DNA from: CAZGKW01 sp964526295
Lineage (GTDB): Bacteria; Planctomycetota; Phycisphaerae; FEN-1346
Direction of reading: 5' to 3'
DNA: 64,000 nucleotides
Assembly: GCA_964526295.1 (NCBI GenBank)
Contig: CAZGKW010000012.1
Span: forward strand, 31,686 to 95,685
The notes below the pieces were generated by a model that saw only the letters and a list, made by a program, of their open reading frames with translations, ran no database searches and was not told the origin of the DNA. Below, piece by piece: positions 17,406 through 25,693 of this stretch. The translations under genes were made by a program, and so were the position numbers. Every line of letters starts with the position of its first letter. Position 1 is the first letter of the stretch.

Positions 17406-18428
17406 TCAGGGCGCCAGCGCCCGGGCGAAGGCGGCCGGGGCGTCTTCGACGTCCTGGGCCGAGACACCGAGGTGCGTGACGGCGCGGATCGAGTCGGGCC
17501 CGCGCGGCAGGACCGCCACGCCCTCCTCGGCCAGCCGCGCCACCACCTCTGCCGCGGGCCGGGCCGTGACGCCGAAGACGACGATGTTCGTCTGGACCGT
17601 CTCGGGGTCGAGGTCGATGCCGGGCAGCTCGGCGAGGCCCTCGGCGAGGCGGCGGGCGTTTCGGTGGTCCTCCTCGAGCCGGTCGCGGTGGTTCTCGAGG
17701 GCGTACAGGGCCCCGGCGGCGATGATGCCCGCCTGGCGCATCCCGCCGCCGAACATCTTGCGGAACCGACGGGCCCGCTCGATGAACGCCTCGCTCCCGG
17801 CCAGGGCCGACCCGACGGGGGCCCCGAGGCCCTTCGAGTAGCAGACGCTGACCGAGTCGAAGTGGCGGGCGTACTCGGCCTCGGCCGTACCGCTCGCGGC
17901 CGCCGCGTTCCACAGTCGGGCCCCGTCGAGGTGCATCCGGAGGCCCGCCTCGCGGGCCGCGGCGGCGACCTCGGCGACCGCTTCGAGGGGCCAGACGCTC
18001 CCGCCGCCCGAGTTGTGGGTGTTCTCGACGCAGACGAGCCGGGCCGGGGCGAAGTGATCGTTGGGCGGGCGGAGCGCGGCCCGGACCTGGTCCCCCGCGA
18101 AGACCCCCCGCCGACCCTCCAGGAGCCGCATCATGACGCCCGACAGGGCCGCCGGGGCGCCCGATTCGTAGAAATAGTTGTGGGCGTGGGCCTCGGCGAT
18201 CACCTCGTCGCCGGGCTCCGTGTGCGTCCGGATGGCCACCTGGTTGGTCATCGTGCCGGAGGGCATGTAGACGGAGGCCGCGAGGCCCAGGACCTCGGCG
18301 GTCCGCTCCTCCAGGCGGCGGACGGTGGGGTCGTCGCCGAGGACGTCGTCGCCGACCTCGGCATCGGCCATGGCCCGGCGCATGGCGGGCGTCGGGCGGG
18401 TGACGGTGTCGCTCCGTAAGTCGATCAT
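17406..18428 (-). CDS. ltaE: Low-specificity L-threonine aldolase
   Basis: The product is 340 aa, the normal family length. This PLP fold-type I enzyme splits L-threonine or L-allo-threonine to glycine and acetaldehyde in the cytosol. It starts with the family signature MIDLRSDTVTRPTPAMRRAM, then GDDVLGDDPTV, PSGTMTNQVA, VCVENTHNSGGG and HLDGARLWNA. The last holds the Asp that contacts the PLP pyridine nitrogen. The lysine for the Schiff base is in SVCYSKGLGAPVG near residue 200. It is a single-gene unit, transcribed away from the DedA-type gene. A TATAAT lies about 30 nt upstream of the start. Confidence 0.95.
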   Translation of the reverse strand: MIDLRSDTVTRPTPAMRRAMADAEVGDDVLGDDPTVRRLEERTAEVLGLAASVYMPSGTMTNQVAIRTHTEPGDEVIAEAHAHNYFYESGAPAALSGVMMRLLEGRRGVFAGDQVRAALRPPNDHFAPARLVCVENTHNSGGGSVWPLEAVAEVAAAAREAGLRMHLDGARLWNAAAASGTAEAEYARHFDSVSVCYSKGLGAPVGSALAGSEAFIERARRFRKMFGGGMRQAGIIAAGALYALENHRDRLEEDHRNARRLAEGLAELPGIDLDPETVQTNIVVFGVTARPAAEVVARLAEEGVAVLPRGPDSIRAVTHLGVSAQDVEDAPAAFARALAP

Positions 18429-18457
18429 CGTCTTTCCTCGGTCTGACGGCGGGTGCG

Positions 18458-18463
18458 ATTATA
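18458..18463 (-). promoter_or_regulatory. -10 box for the threonine aldolase gene
   Basis: A perfect TATAAT on the minus strand ends 29 nt before the ATG at 18428. No convincing -35 hexamer is seen at 16-18 nt spacing (TGGGGC at 17 nt), so strength or sigma type is uncertain. Confidence 0.45.
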
Positions 18464-19012
18464 CCGCGCCGAGCCCCTCCGCCCCAGGGCTGCCCTGTCC
18501 GGCACGATGCCGAGTCGCGCCGGCGGGCTCGGGCCATCCGGCCCCGTGGCGATCACCGACCGAGGGGCGACGGTTTTTCGATTCTTCCCCGAATCGTAAC
18601 ACGGCCTTAATGCGCGCTCCGTATGTTGGCTCCCGCACGGACCCAAGAGGCCATACAGAGCGGTCGGCGGCATGATCGGCATCCTGACTCGCAACGCCGC
18701 CAAGGACAGCCCAACCGGCAGACCGCTGTCAGTCGCGACCTTCGAGCTCAGCGGCCGGCCCAACACCGGCGACTCCGCCCCACGCTGACTCACGCCCGAC
18801 TGCCGGCCACCCGGAACACGCAGCCCATCCGCGCGGGCTGTCCGCGCCGATGCTTCCCGGCACCCCTCTGATGGCCCACTGGGCGCCCCCCTTCCGGCCC
18901 CCCTGTGGGGCCCCAAGGACCCCCCGGTGCCTCCCGAACCGCGAACCCCTACGGGCCGCCATGCGAGCCGGTCGCCATTGACCCCGCCGCGCCGGCGCGG
19001 TACGAGGGGGGC
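18464..19012. other. Intergenic region of about 550 bp, no gene recognised
   Basis: No frame here looks protein-coding. A small inverted repeat (CGATTC, 6-nt loop, GAATCG) lies at 18579-18596. The segment 18600-18960 is C-rich without a recognisable motif. The ribosome-binding site of the following DedA-type gene (GAGG) is at 19004-19007. Confidence 0.5.
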
Positions 19013-19675
19013 ATGAAGCTGGCCCTCAAGGTCCTCGTCGTGGCGGTCGTCCTGGCCGGCCTGTTCATGCTCGGGTTCGAGCTGTGGGGCGAGCGGCTGG
19101 AGACCCTCTTCAGCCAGGAGGCCTGCGTCCGGTGGTTCGAGGGGATGCGGCCGTGGGCGTGGGCGGTCGCCATCGGCCTGCTGATCGCGGACCTGCTGCT
19201 GCCGATCCCGGCCACGGGCGTCATGGCCGCCCTCGGGAGCGTCTACGGCGTCGCGGTGGGGACGCTGGTGGCGGCGGCGGGGTCGAGCGCGGCGGGGCTG
19301 GCGGGATACGGCCTGGCGCGGCTGACCGGGGAGCGGGCCGCCCGGTGGCTGGCCGACCAGGGGGAGCGGGCCCGGTTCAAGGCGTTCTTCGACCGGTGGG
19401 GCGGGTGGGCCGTCATCGTCAGCCGGGCCCTGCCCATCCTGCCGGAGGTGGTGGCCGTCCTGGCGGGGCTGGCGGGGATGCGGCTGCGGCGGTTCCTGGC
19501 GTCGCTGCTCCTGGGCACGGGGGCGACGAGCCTGCTCTTTGTCTGGCTGGGACACGCCTCCCGGGAGCAGCCCTGGTGGGGGATGCTGGTGGCGGTCGTC
19601 GTGCCGCTGCTGGTGTGGCCGATCTTCTTGCGGTTCGCCCTGCCGGATCGTCGACATCGCGGCGGCTCGAGATGA
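19013..19675 (+). CDS. DedA/VTT-domain membrane protein (TVP38/TMEM64 type)
   Basis: ATG at 19013 follows GAGG with a 5-nt spacer. The product is 220 aa with about five or six hydrophobic segments. The VTT pattern is visible: LLLPIPATGVMAALGSVYG enters the membrane as the first re-entrant segment. Then comes GYGLARLTGERAARWLADQG, and FDRWGGWAVIVSRALPILPE has the conserved R-x-LP-x-xPE of the family. Members act in the inner membrane and several have been linked to recycling of undecaprenyl phosphate or phospholipid flipping. It ends one nucleotide before the convergent TPR lipoprotein gene. Confidence 0.9.
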   Translation: MKLALKVLVVAVVLAGLFMLGFELWGERLETLFSQEACVRWFEGMRPWAWAVAIGLLIADLLLPIPATGVMAALGSVYGVAVGTLVAAAGSSAAGLAGYGLARLTGERAARWLADQGERARFKAFFDRWGGWAVIVSRALPILPEVVAVLAGLAGMRLRRFLASLLLGTGATSLLFVWLGHASREQPWWGMLVAVVVPLLVWPIFLRFALPDRRHRGGSR

Positions 19676-19676
19676 A

Positions 19677-20318
19677 CTACGGCTGCTGCTGGTCGGGGGC
19701 CGCCCTGGGCCCCTCCGGCGCGTAGCCCAGGCGGGCCAGTTGCTTTCGGGCCCAGCTCCGCCACCTCGCCCGTTCGTCCTCGTGAAGCACCTGCTCCAGG
19801 AGCAGGCAGACCTCGTCGGTCCGGTCGCCGCGGCGGACGAGCGTCCGGGCGAGGTTCGCCCGGTACTCGATCACGTCGGGGGCGAGTCCGACGGCTTCGC
19901 GATAGTAGGCGACCGCCTCGTCGAGCTCGCCGGCCTCCTCGTGGACGAGTCCCAGATTGTTCCGGGGCCCGGCGTGCTTGGGCAGGAGCTGACGCGCGTC
20001 CTCGAACTCCCAGGCCGCCTTGTGGAAGTCGCCCTGCCGATAGTAGACCTTGCCCAGGTTGTTGTGGGCCGGTCCGAACTCGACGTCGGCGGTCAGGGCC
20101 CGGCGGAACGCCTCGGCGGCCCCCTCCAGGTCGTCCTGGGCGAGGTGCCGGAGGCCGGCGGCATTGGACTCGCGGGCGGCCTCGGTGTCCCGCCCCGGCT
20201 CCGGCCGGATCGTGGCGTAGACACGGGTCGGCGACTGGGCCTTCCACCCCGTCGCACAGCCGCCGCCCGCGAGCACCGCGCCCGCCAGGAAGAGACACAA
20301 CGCGATCTTGCCAGTCAT
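19677..20318 (-). CDS. TPR lipoprotein at the 3' end of the secretion cluster
   Basis: The product is 213 aa. A lipoprotein-type signal (ALCLFLAGAVLAGGGC) ends in a cysteine with glycines at -1 to -3, an imperfect lipobox. Residues about 48-185 contain three or four tetratricopeptide repeats (FGPAHNNLGKVYYRQGDFHK, AGPRNNLGLVHEEAGELDEA, IEYRANLARTLVRRGD). It starts 10 nt after the gspM stop and is the last gene of the 25-gene array. TPR lipoproteins near type II systems can serve as pilotins or assembly factors for the secretin. That would fill the apparent lack of a pilotin gene here, but it is only inferred. Confidence 0.78.
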   Translation of the reverse strand: MTGKIALCLFLAGAVLAGGGCATGWKAQSPTRVYATIRPEPGRDTEAARESNAAGLRHLAQDDLEGAAEAFRRALTADVEFGPAHNNLGKVYYRQGDFHKAAWEFEDARQLLPKHAGPRNNLGLVHEEAGELDEAVAYYREAVGLAPDVIEYRANLARTLVRRGDRTDEVCLLLEQVLHEDERARWRSWARKQLARLGYAPEGPRAAPDQQQP

Positions 20319-20328
20319 GGTCGGTCCT

Positions 20329-20862
20329 TCAGATATCGCGTGCCGCCGTCGCGGTCGGCACGTACATCAGGTAGGTCAGCGTGGCCTCGGCGTCCCAGAC
20401 GTCGCGGGGGACGTCGCCGTGCGGGATACGAAGCCTGAGGTCGCGGACGCTCAGGCCCGATTCGGCCGTCAGGTGATGCAGGAACAGCGCCGCCTGGCGA
20501 AGCGTCACGCCCCGAATCGCGAGGACCGTGGGCTTCTGGACGTACGGCGTGTTCCCCAGGCGCCGGGGCGCCTGCGGCAGCACCCCCTCCAGGGCGTCCT
20601 TTCCGAGGCCGACCTGACGCGAGGCGGCCTCGATCCGCCGGCCCAGTTCCTGGACGCCCATGGCCTCGGCCGCGGCGACCGCCGGGGCGTCGCGGAGGGC
20701 CCTGATCTCGCCGGCCAGGACCTTGCAGTCGGCCAGGTCGCGGGCCGCCCCGAGGGCCGTCTCCCGCTGATCGAGCATCCACAGCACGTTCCATGCCGCG
20801 GCGATGACGAGCATCGCCAGCATCACGGCGATCAGGATCGCCTGTCTCGCGTGGGCGGTCAT
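20329..20862 (-). CDS. gspM: GspM-like type II secretion assembly platform protein
   Basis: The product is 177 aa. A short cytoplasmic N-terminus is followed by one membrane span (AILIAVMLAMLVIAAAWNVL), a coiled-coil-like stretch, and a C-terminal ferredoxin-like domain near residues 95-175 (LAIRGVTLRQAALFLHHLT). This is the topology of GspM/PilO-type subunits, which pair with GspL under the inner membrane. Sequence signatures of GspM are weak everywhere, so the call rests on size, topology and position. Its ATG overlaps the GspL stop by 4 nt (ATGA). Confidence 0.75.
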   Translation of the reverse strand: MTAHARQAILIAVMLAMLVIAAAWNVLWMLDQRETALGAARDLADCKVLAGEIRALRDAPAVAAAEAMGVQELGRRIEAASRQVGLGKDALEGVLPQAPRRLGNTPYVQKPTVLAIRGVTLRQAALFLHHLTAESGLSVRDLRLRIPHGDVPRDVWDAEATLTYLMYVPTATAARDI

Positions 20863-22241
20863 GGGGTACCCCCTTCGCCGGCTGAGGCGGGCCGCGGCCT
20901 GGCGGTGAAGAGGAAGCTGACACCCCCCTGCCGCAGGGCCTGGGTCTTCGGGGGCTGGACCTCGTACCGGCCGGACTGGCGTACGGCGATCGCGACGCCC
21001 TCCGCTTCCGCATGGCTGCGGGCCTGGCCGTCCAGACGGATGAAGTCCGGCTGGATGTTCAGATCCAGGATGCGGTACCGCACGTCGGTGGGGAGGCTGC
21101 CCAGCACCTGCCGCAGGTGCTCCAGCGCCGAGGTCGACGCCGCCGCTTCGCTGACGGACGCGTCCGATTCGTGTCCGCCGATGCCCGCCAGCTTCCGTTT
21201 CTCGCTCAGGAGCCGCCCTCGGGCGCCGGCCCGGGGCACCGGCTGGCCCGGCAGGGCCTCCTTGCAGACGTCCGTCTGCTCCGCCAGGTACGCCTCGCGC
21301 AGCGCCTGGTACCGCCGCCCGCGCCACTGAGCGGCACCCGAGATCGAGACCAGCAGCAGCACCACGGCCGCCACGAGGGCCCCCAGGGGCCGGCGATACG
21401 TCCTCAGCGGGTCGGGGGCGGCCAGTGCGTCGCACCGCAGGTCGATCCACGGCGAGTCGTCGCCGGCGAGGACCTTCGCCGCATGAAGCGCCGCGGCCCG
21501 GTCGCCGCCCAACTCCCGCATCTCGACCCGCTGAAGGCCCTCCGGCACCAGTTCGGCGGGCCGCGTCGACCCGCCGTCGCCGAGAACGACGACGGGTCCC
21601 GGCCGGTCCTCGGACGTGGCCCAGACGGCCAGCCGCTCGCGGACGACCGCGCCGTCGTGGGCAAACCACCACCAGTCGGCCGGCCTGCCGCTTCGAAGCT
21701 CGACCAGGTCGTAGGCGGGGGGGGCGCCGTCCTGCCGGCGCCCCTCGCGTATCAGGACCGCGCCGGCGTCCCTGGCATGGCGATCGACCACGTGGGCCGC
21801 CGCCAGGAAGGCCCGCGGGCAGACGTGCCTCACGCGGACGCCCGCCGCCTCGAAAGCGTCGACGACGGGCTCGAGGCGTTCGAGCTGGGCGCAGACGCCG
21901 AGGGCCCGGGCGCCGGCGGCGGGGAGGTAATCGGCGACGACCTCCTCAGCCGAGCACGGCAGGTGCTCCTCCAAGCGGAACGCCATCCCCCGGCGGCGCG
22001 CGCCCCGCTCCAGGCCGTCCGTCGAGATCGCCGCGCACAGACACCACGACGAGGGGACCACCAGGGCGATCGGCTGGTCGGCGTGCCCGAGACCCGTCAG
22101 CTCCTTCCGGGCCGCCTCGACGCGGCCCTCGGCGGTCGCGTCCGCCCCAAACGGGACCTCGGCCAGGTGCACGTCGCCGTCGCGCACGGCCGCCGCGCGC
22201 CACGCCTCGTCGCCCAGAAAGACCAGGTAACGGTCGCTCAT
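20859..22241 (-). CDS. gspL: GspL-like type II secretion assembly platform protein
   Basis: The product is 460 aa. Residues about 1-255 are a cytoplasmic actin-like domain of the GspL/PilM kind (MSDRYLVFLGDEAWRAAAVR, later LVVPSSWCLCAAI). One membrane span follows near 268-285 (LGALVAAVVLLLVSISGAAQ). The periplasmic part ends in a ferredoxin-like domain near 370-440 (YRILDLNIQPDFIRLDGQA). GspL links the ATPase GspE to the inner-membrane platform. The gene overlaps both the GspC-like gene upstream and gspM downstream by 4 nt, which indicates translational coupling. Confidence 0.82.
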   Translation of the reverse strand: MSDRYLVFLGDEAWRAAAVRDGDVHLAEVPFGADATAEGRVEAARKELTGLGHADQPIALVVPSSWCLCAAISTDGLERGARRRGMAFRLEEHLPCSAEEVVADYLPAAGARALGVCAQLERLEPVVDAFEAAGVRVRHVCPRAFLAAAHVVDRHARDAGAVLIREGRRQDGAPPAYDLVELRSGRPADWWWFAHDGAVVRERLAVWATSEDRPGPVVVLGDGGSTRPAELVPEGLQRVEMRELGGDRAAALHAAKVLAGDDSPWIDLRCDALAAPDPLRTYRRPLGALVAAVVLLLVSISGAAQWRGRRYQALREAYLAEQTDVCKEALPGQPVPRAGARGRLLSEKRKLAGIGGHESDASVSEAAASTSALEHLRQVLGSLPTDVRYRILDLNIQPDFIRLDGQARSHAEAEGVAIAVRQSGRYEVQPPKTQALRQGGVSFLFTARPRPASAGEGGTP

Positions 22242-22756
22242 GGCCGCGTCCCTCCCCCCGCAGCCGGTGCGAGGACCAGCTCGATCGTTTCGTCGGCGTA
22301 CTCGACCGTGACCGTCTGCTGGTCGATCCGCTTGACGGTCACGGCCCCGCCCGCGTCGTCGACGCTTTGCCCCTCGGCACAGAGCGCGATCGTGCCGTCC
22401 TTCTTCTGAAACATCGCCATCGAGTGGCCGGGTTCGTCGACCGTGCCGATCAGGCGGACGGTCATGGGGACCTTCGAGGCCCCGCCGGCGACGGGGGCGT
22501 CCTGGAGCGGCCGCCGAACGTCCAGTCCGGAGACCCGTTGAAGCTCGGCCAGCTTGGCCCGGGCCCGCTCGGCCTTCGCCTGCTCCGCGGCCGGGTCCCT
22601 GGCGGCGCCGCCGGCCCCCTCGGAGGACGGGACGTCCGGTTCGTCCGGGCCGGTCTCGAGCGGCACGGCCACCCCTGCCGCCAGCACCGCGACGGCCGCG
22701 AGCCCGACGGCCGCGGCGGCCAGTCCGATCGCCCGTTTCCGTTGACGCACGTTCAT
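22238..22756 (-). CDS. GspC/PilP-like HR-domain protein
   Basis: The product is 172 aa. One N-terminal membrane anchor (IGLAAAAVGLAAVAVLAAGV) is followed by an acidic, Ala-rich linker and a C-terminal beta domain at about 95-165 (VRLIGTVDEPGHSMAMFQKK, then GQSVDDAGGAVTVKRIDQQT). This matches the homology-region domain of GspC and PilP, which bridges the inner-membrane platform to the N0 domain of the secretin. There is no PDZ or coiled coil after it. In most systems gspC is first, before gspD; here it sits between gspK and gspL. The gene overlaps gspL by 4 nt. The call is by pattern and position. Confidence 0.7.
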   Translation of the reverse strand: MNVRQRKRAIGLAAAAVGLAAVAVLAAGVAVPLETGPDEPDVPSSEGAGGAARDPAAEQAKAERARAKLAELQRVSGLDVRRPLQDAPVAGGASKVPMTVRLIGTVDEPGHSMAMFQKKDGTIALCAEGQSVDDAGGAVTVKRIDQQTVTVEYADETIELVLAPAAGGGTRP

Positions 22757-22760
22757 ACCA

Positions 22761-23717
22761 TCACCAGGCGAACTCGTATCGGCGGTCGATATCGAGCAGG
22801 CGGCCGGATCGGCCCGCCTGGCCGCCCTTCTCGACGCCGCCCTCTCCCACGACCAGCGTGTGCCAGGACCGCTGCCGGCCCCGGACGATCACCCAGAGGC
22901 CGTGGCAGGACGACGCATCGGTCACGCACTCCTGGATCCGCAGTTTCTCGTCGCGATCGGCCTTGTCGAGCTCCGCGACCATGGCCGGGAGACTGCGATA
23001 GGGGTCGCGGCTTCGCACCTCGAGCAGGGCGGCGACGAGGTCGCGGCCCAGCTCGCCGCGGCAGGCCAGCTCGACGACGGCGTCCGGGGCCCGCCGCAGG
23101 TTCACCTTGCCGTCGCCCCAGCAGGTGATCGCACGGACCAGCCCCGGTCGGCGTCCGTCGCCGGCCAGCCGCTCCGGCAGGACGCCTTCGAAGACCTGGC
23201 CGTAGCCGGCCACCTTCGACAGGTTGCCGGTCTGTCGGGAGAGGCCCTCCCCGAGCGCGAGGGTCCGAAGCGCCAGGCCGCCCTGCCGGACGAAGCCGCC
23301 GCCGGCCTCGGCGATGAGGTGGGCGACCTCGGAACGGGCCTCGCCGCGGCCCATCTCGTCGACCAGCACGTTCACGTTCAGCTTCGCCTGCTCGTCCGTC
23401 ACGAGCAGCTCGTAGTCGAGGTCCGCGAGGCGGCAGGCGACACGGCGCTCGACCATCGGCGGGTTCAGATATCCCTGAGGGCCTGCGACGCCCTCGCCCC
23501 GCTCCGCCTCGTCGAGCAGCATCGCGGCCCGCGGCAGGAGCGCCTCGCGGCAGCTCGCCACGGCCCACCGCCGCTTCAGCTCCTCGACGGCGCCCCGTGC
23601 CTCCAGCGCCTCGACCATGCTCCGGCGGGCCATCCCCGCCAGCGAGATGGCCGCCAGGAGGACGAGCACCAGCACCAGCAGCAGGGCGAAGCCCGATTGT
23701 GCCGACCGGCGTCTCAT
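22761..23717 (-). CDS. gspK: Minor pseudopilin GspK
   Basis: The product is 318 aa, the largest of the pseudopilins, as expected for GspK. The N-terminus RRRSAQSGFALLLVLVLVLL gives prepilin cleavage after G (SG|FALLLV). GspK lacks the Glu at +5 found in other pseudopilins, and here that position is V, which agrees with the family. Further GspK-like features are EQAKLNVNVL near residue 110 and the long inserted helical domain. It forms the tip of the pseudopilus with GspI and GspJ. Its ATG overlaps the gspJ stop by 4 nt. Confidence 0.88.
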   Translation of the reverse strand: MRRRSAQSGFALLLVLVLVLLAAISLAGMARRSMVEALEARGAVEELKRRWAVASCREALLPRAAMLLDEAERGEGVAGPQGYLNPPMVERRVACRLADLDYELLVTDEQAKLNVNVLVDEMGRGEARSEVAHLIAEAGGGFVRQGGLALRTLALGEGLSRQTGNLSKVAGYGQVFEGVLPERLAGDGRRPGLVRAITCWGDGKVNLRRAPDAVVELACRGELGRDLVAALLEVRSRDPYRSLPAMVAELDKADRDEKLRIQECVTDASSCHGLWVIVRGRQRSWHTLVVGEGGVEKGGQAGRSGRLLDIDRRYEFAW

Positions 23718-24709
23718 GTCCGTCCGCCCGATTCGATCATGACGATTCGCTCGCGGGTCGGCTGGGTCGCGTCGTCCGTCCAGAGGCGAAGCCGCCACAC
23801 GGTGCCGACCGCCCGCCGACGGGGCGCCTGTTGCCCCTCGGCCGCCCCCCCGATGCCCCCCTGCCAACCCCCCTCGTCCCGTCCGGCGGGACGGGCCTCA
23901 GACGAGCCGGCCCTTCCCCGCCTGGAACCGGCCGGGCCGGCCTCCTCCGAAGTTTCCTCATCCCCGGAGCGGCCTTCGAGGACCCAGGGGACCAGCTCGA
24001 TGAAGATCCAGTTGCCGCGGATGCGGACCTGCCCCTCCGGTCCGTCGGCCGGGAACTCGACGCCCTCTATGCCGGATTCCCTGGGGGGCGCCGAGGTCTT
24101 CGCTTCGGCCGGGCCGCGGTTGCCGGGGCCCGCTGCCGCTTCCGGCCCTGCTTCGCTTGCCGCCTCGGCCTCCTCTGCCTCGACTCCGCCCCCGGCGTCC
24201 GTCCCGCCGGTCGTCCCGATCGCGCCGGCGTTGAGCGTCCGTATCTCGCCGGTCCCGGCCATGCCGCCGAGGCCGATCAGCTCGAACCGCGTGACCCCAC
24301 AGCAGACGAGGTCGCGCTGCACGTTCTGGTTCGTCAGGACGTCGAGGACGGCCTGGCGGCGGATGAGCCACGGCCGGCCGTCGATCCTCTCGATCTTGTA
24401 GAGCACGAGCACGGGCCGATGCGTCCGCTCGCGGGCCCGTCCATCCAGGGCCCCGTAGCCCATCAGCACCACCTCGTTGGCCTTGGAGGCGTCGATGCTG
24501 TGTGCGTGCGCGAGGTCCTCCCGGAGCAGGCCGACCCAGGCGTCGAGTGCCTCATCCCCGCCCGCAGCGCCGGCCTCCTCAGCGATGCCTGCCGCGACCT
24601 CGGGCGCCCCGAGGTCGGCCACCACCGCCAGGACGCCGATCATCAGGACGGTCGAGAGGGCCGTGGCCACGAGCAGCTCCAGCAGCGTGAATGCCCGCGC
24701 AGTGCTCAC
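23714..24709 (-). CDS. gspJ: Minor pseudopilin GspJ with an Ala/Gly/Glu-rich insertion
   Basis: GTG at 24709 overlaps the gspI stop (GTGA). The product is 331 aa against about 200 for usual GspJ. The type-III-like leader is STARA followed by FTLLELLVATALS, so the residue before the cleavage-site Phe is Ala rather than Gly. The excess length comes from a low-complexity stretch near residues 180-240 (GGGVEAEEAEAASEAGPEAA) and another near 265-305, rich in Gly, Arg and Glu. Both are probably exposed loops. The conserved C-terminal part (VWRLRLWTDD) resembles pseudopilins. It is part of the presumed GspI-J-K tip complex. Confidence 0.82.
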   Translation of the reverse strand: MSTARAFTLLELLVATALSTVLMIGVLAVVADLGAPEVAAGIAEEAGAAGGDEALDAWVGLLREDLAHAHSIDASKANEVVLMGYGALDGRARERTHRPVLVLYKIERIDGRPWLIRRQAVLDVLTNQNVQRDLVCCGVTRFELIGLGGMAGTGEIRTLNAGAIGTTGGTDAGGGVEAEEAEAASEAGPEAAAGPGNRGPAEAKTSAPPRESGIEGVEFPADGPEGQVRIRGNWIFIELVPWVLEGRSGDEETSEEAGPAGSRRGRAGSSEARPAGRDEGGWQGGIGGAAEGQQAPRRRAVGTVWRLRLWTDDATQPTRERIVMIESGGRT

Positions 24710-25158
24710 GGCGTCGCCTCCGGCACGGGGCCCGCTTCCGGGACGGGCCGCACCAGGTCGACGACCACGAGCGGCCCATCCGGGTCGGCCGACTGCGACG
24801 CCCCCATCGTCGACTCGTAGACCTCGACCCGCACGACGCGTGCCCCCAGCCGCTCGACCGCCTCGTTCTCGACGAGGCGCGTCCGCCAGGTCAGCGATTC
24901 GCCGGTGCCGAGGGTGCCCGATTCGTCGACGGGCACGCCCTCTGGTTCGGCCCACCACCCGGCAATCAGGTCGTCGGCCTCGCGGACGGCCATGTGCGTC
25001 CGCCGCGCCAGCGCAAGCTGGTGCGTGTGCCGCGCCTTCGCCAGGACGATCCCGACGAGGATCGCGCCGAGGATGGCGATGGCGGCGACGACCTCAATGA
25101 GCGTCAGGCCGCCCCGTCTCGAGCACCGCGAACAGGTTGTCGACTTCGTCGTCTTCAC
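24706..25158 (-). CDS. gspI: Minor pseudopilin GspI
   Basis: The product is 150 aa. The N-terminus carries a 17-residue leader and RRGG|LTLIEVVAAIAILGAI, with Leu in place of the usual Phe at +1 and Glu at +5 kept. The only in-frame start codon I can find is ATG at 25158, inside the end of gspH. The two genes therefore overlap by 65 nt, more than the 4-nt overlaps elsewhere in this operon. The rest of the protein has the short beta-rich globular domain of GspI (TRLVENEAVERLGARVVRVE). It is predicted to nucleate the pseudopilus tip. Confidence 0.8.
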   Translation of the reverse strand: MKTTKSTTCSRCSRRGGLTLIEVVAAIAILGAILVGIVLAKARHTHQLALARRTHMAVREADDLIAGWWAEPEGVPVDESGTLGTGESLTWRTRLVENEAVERLGARVVRVEVYESTMGASQSADPDGPLVVVDLVRPVPEAGPVPEATP

Positions 25159-25690
25159 AATCGAGCACCATCTGGCCTGTCAGCCCCGCGAAGACCAGCC
25201 ACCGGCCGTCGCCGCGGCCGGCCGGAGCGCCCCGGGGAGCCGTTCCGGAGCCGGACACCAGGCGGAGGGCGTAGCTGGCGCTGCGTCCGGCCGTCGAGCA
25301 GGCGACGTCCACCACGCCGGATTCCTTCCCGCGGGCCGCCGGTCCCCCCGGCACCAGCGCCGAGGAAGCGGCCCGGGCGAAGACGACCCGGTCGATCCTG
25401 TGGCCGACCGGCAGGTCCAGGACGTGGCCCGGCATCTCGGTCCCGTCGTCATCGAACACGACCCGGCAGACGACCTGCCGGTCCAGGTCGAAGCGGAGGA
25501 CGCAGGGCCGGCCCAGGCGTCGGGCGGCGATGCGGGCCCGCCGGTCGGCGTGGGCGATCCGGCCCACGGCGTCCTCGCGGGACCACCGCTTCGCCTCGTC
25601 GGTCATCGACCAGACCACCGCACCGGCCAGGAGCCCCAGCAGCGCGACGACGGCCATGACCTCGATCAGCGTGAAGCCGCCGCGTCGCAC
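25094..25690 (-). CDS. gspH: Minor pseudopilin GspH
   Basis: GTG at 25690 starts a 198-aa product with a very short leader: MRRGG|FTLIEVMAVVALLGLL, with canonical Gly at -1, Phe at +1 and Glu at +5. The following domain (VLRFDLDRQVVCRVVFDDDG, later WLVFAGLTGQMVLD) is consistent with GspH, which joins the tip complex to the major pseudopilin. It starts 3 nt after the gspG stop and overlaps gspI. Confidence 0.85.
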   Translation of the reverse strand: MRRGGFTLIEVMAVVALLGLLAGAVVWSMTDEAKRWSREDAVGRIAHADRRARIAARRLGRPCVLRFDLDRQVVCRVVFDDDGTEMPGHVLDLPVGHRIDRVVFARAASSALVPGGPAARGKESGVVDVACSTAGRSASYALRLVSGSGTAPRGAPAGRGDGRWLVFAGLTGQMVLDCEDDEVDNLFAVLETGRPDAH

Positions 25691-25693
25691 GGG

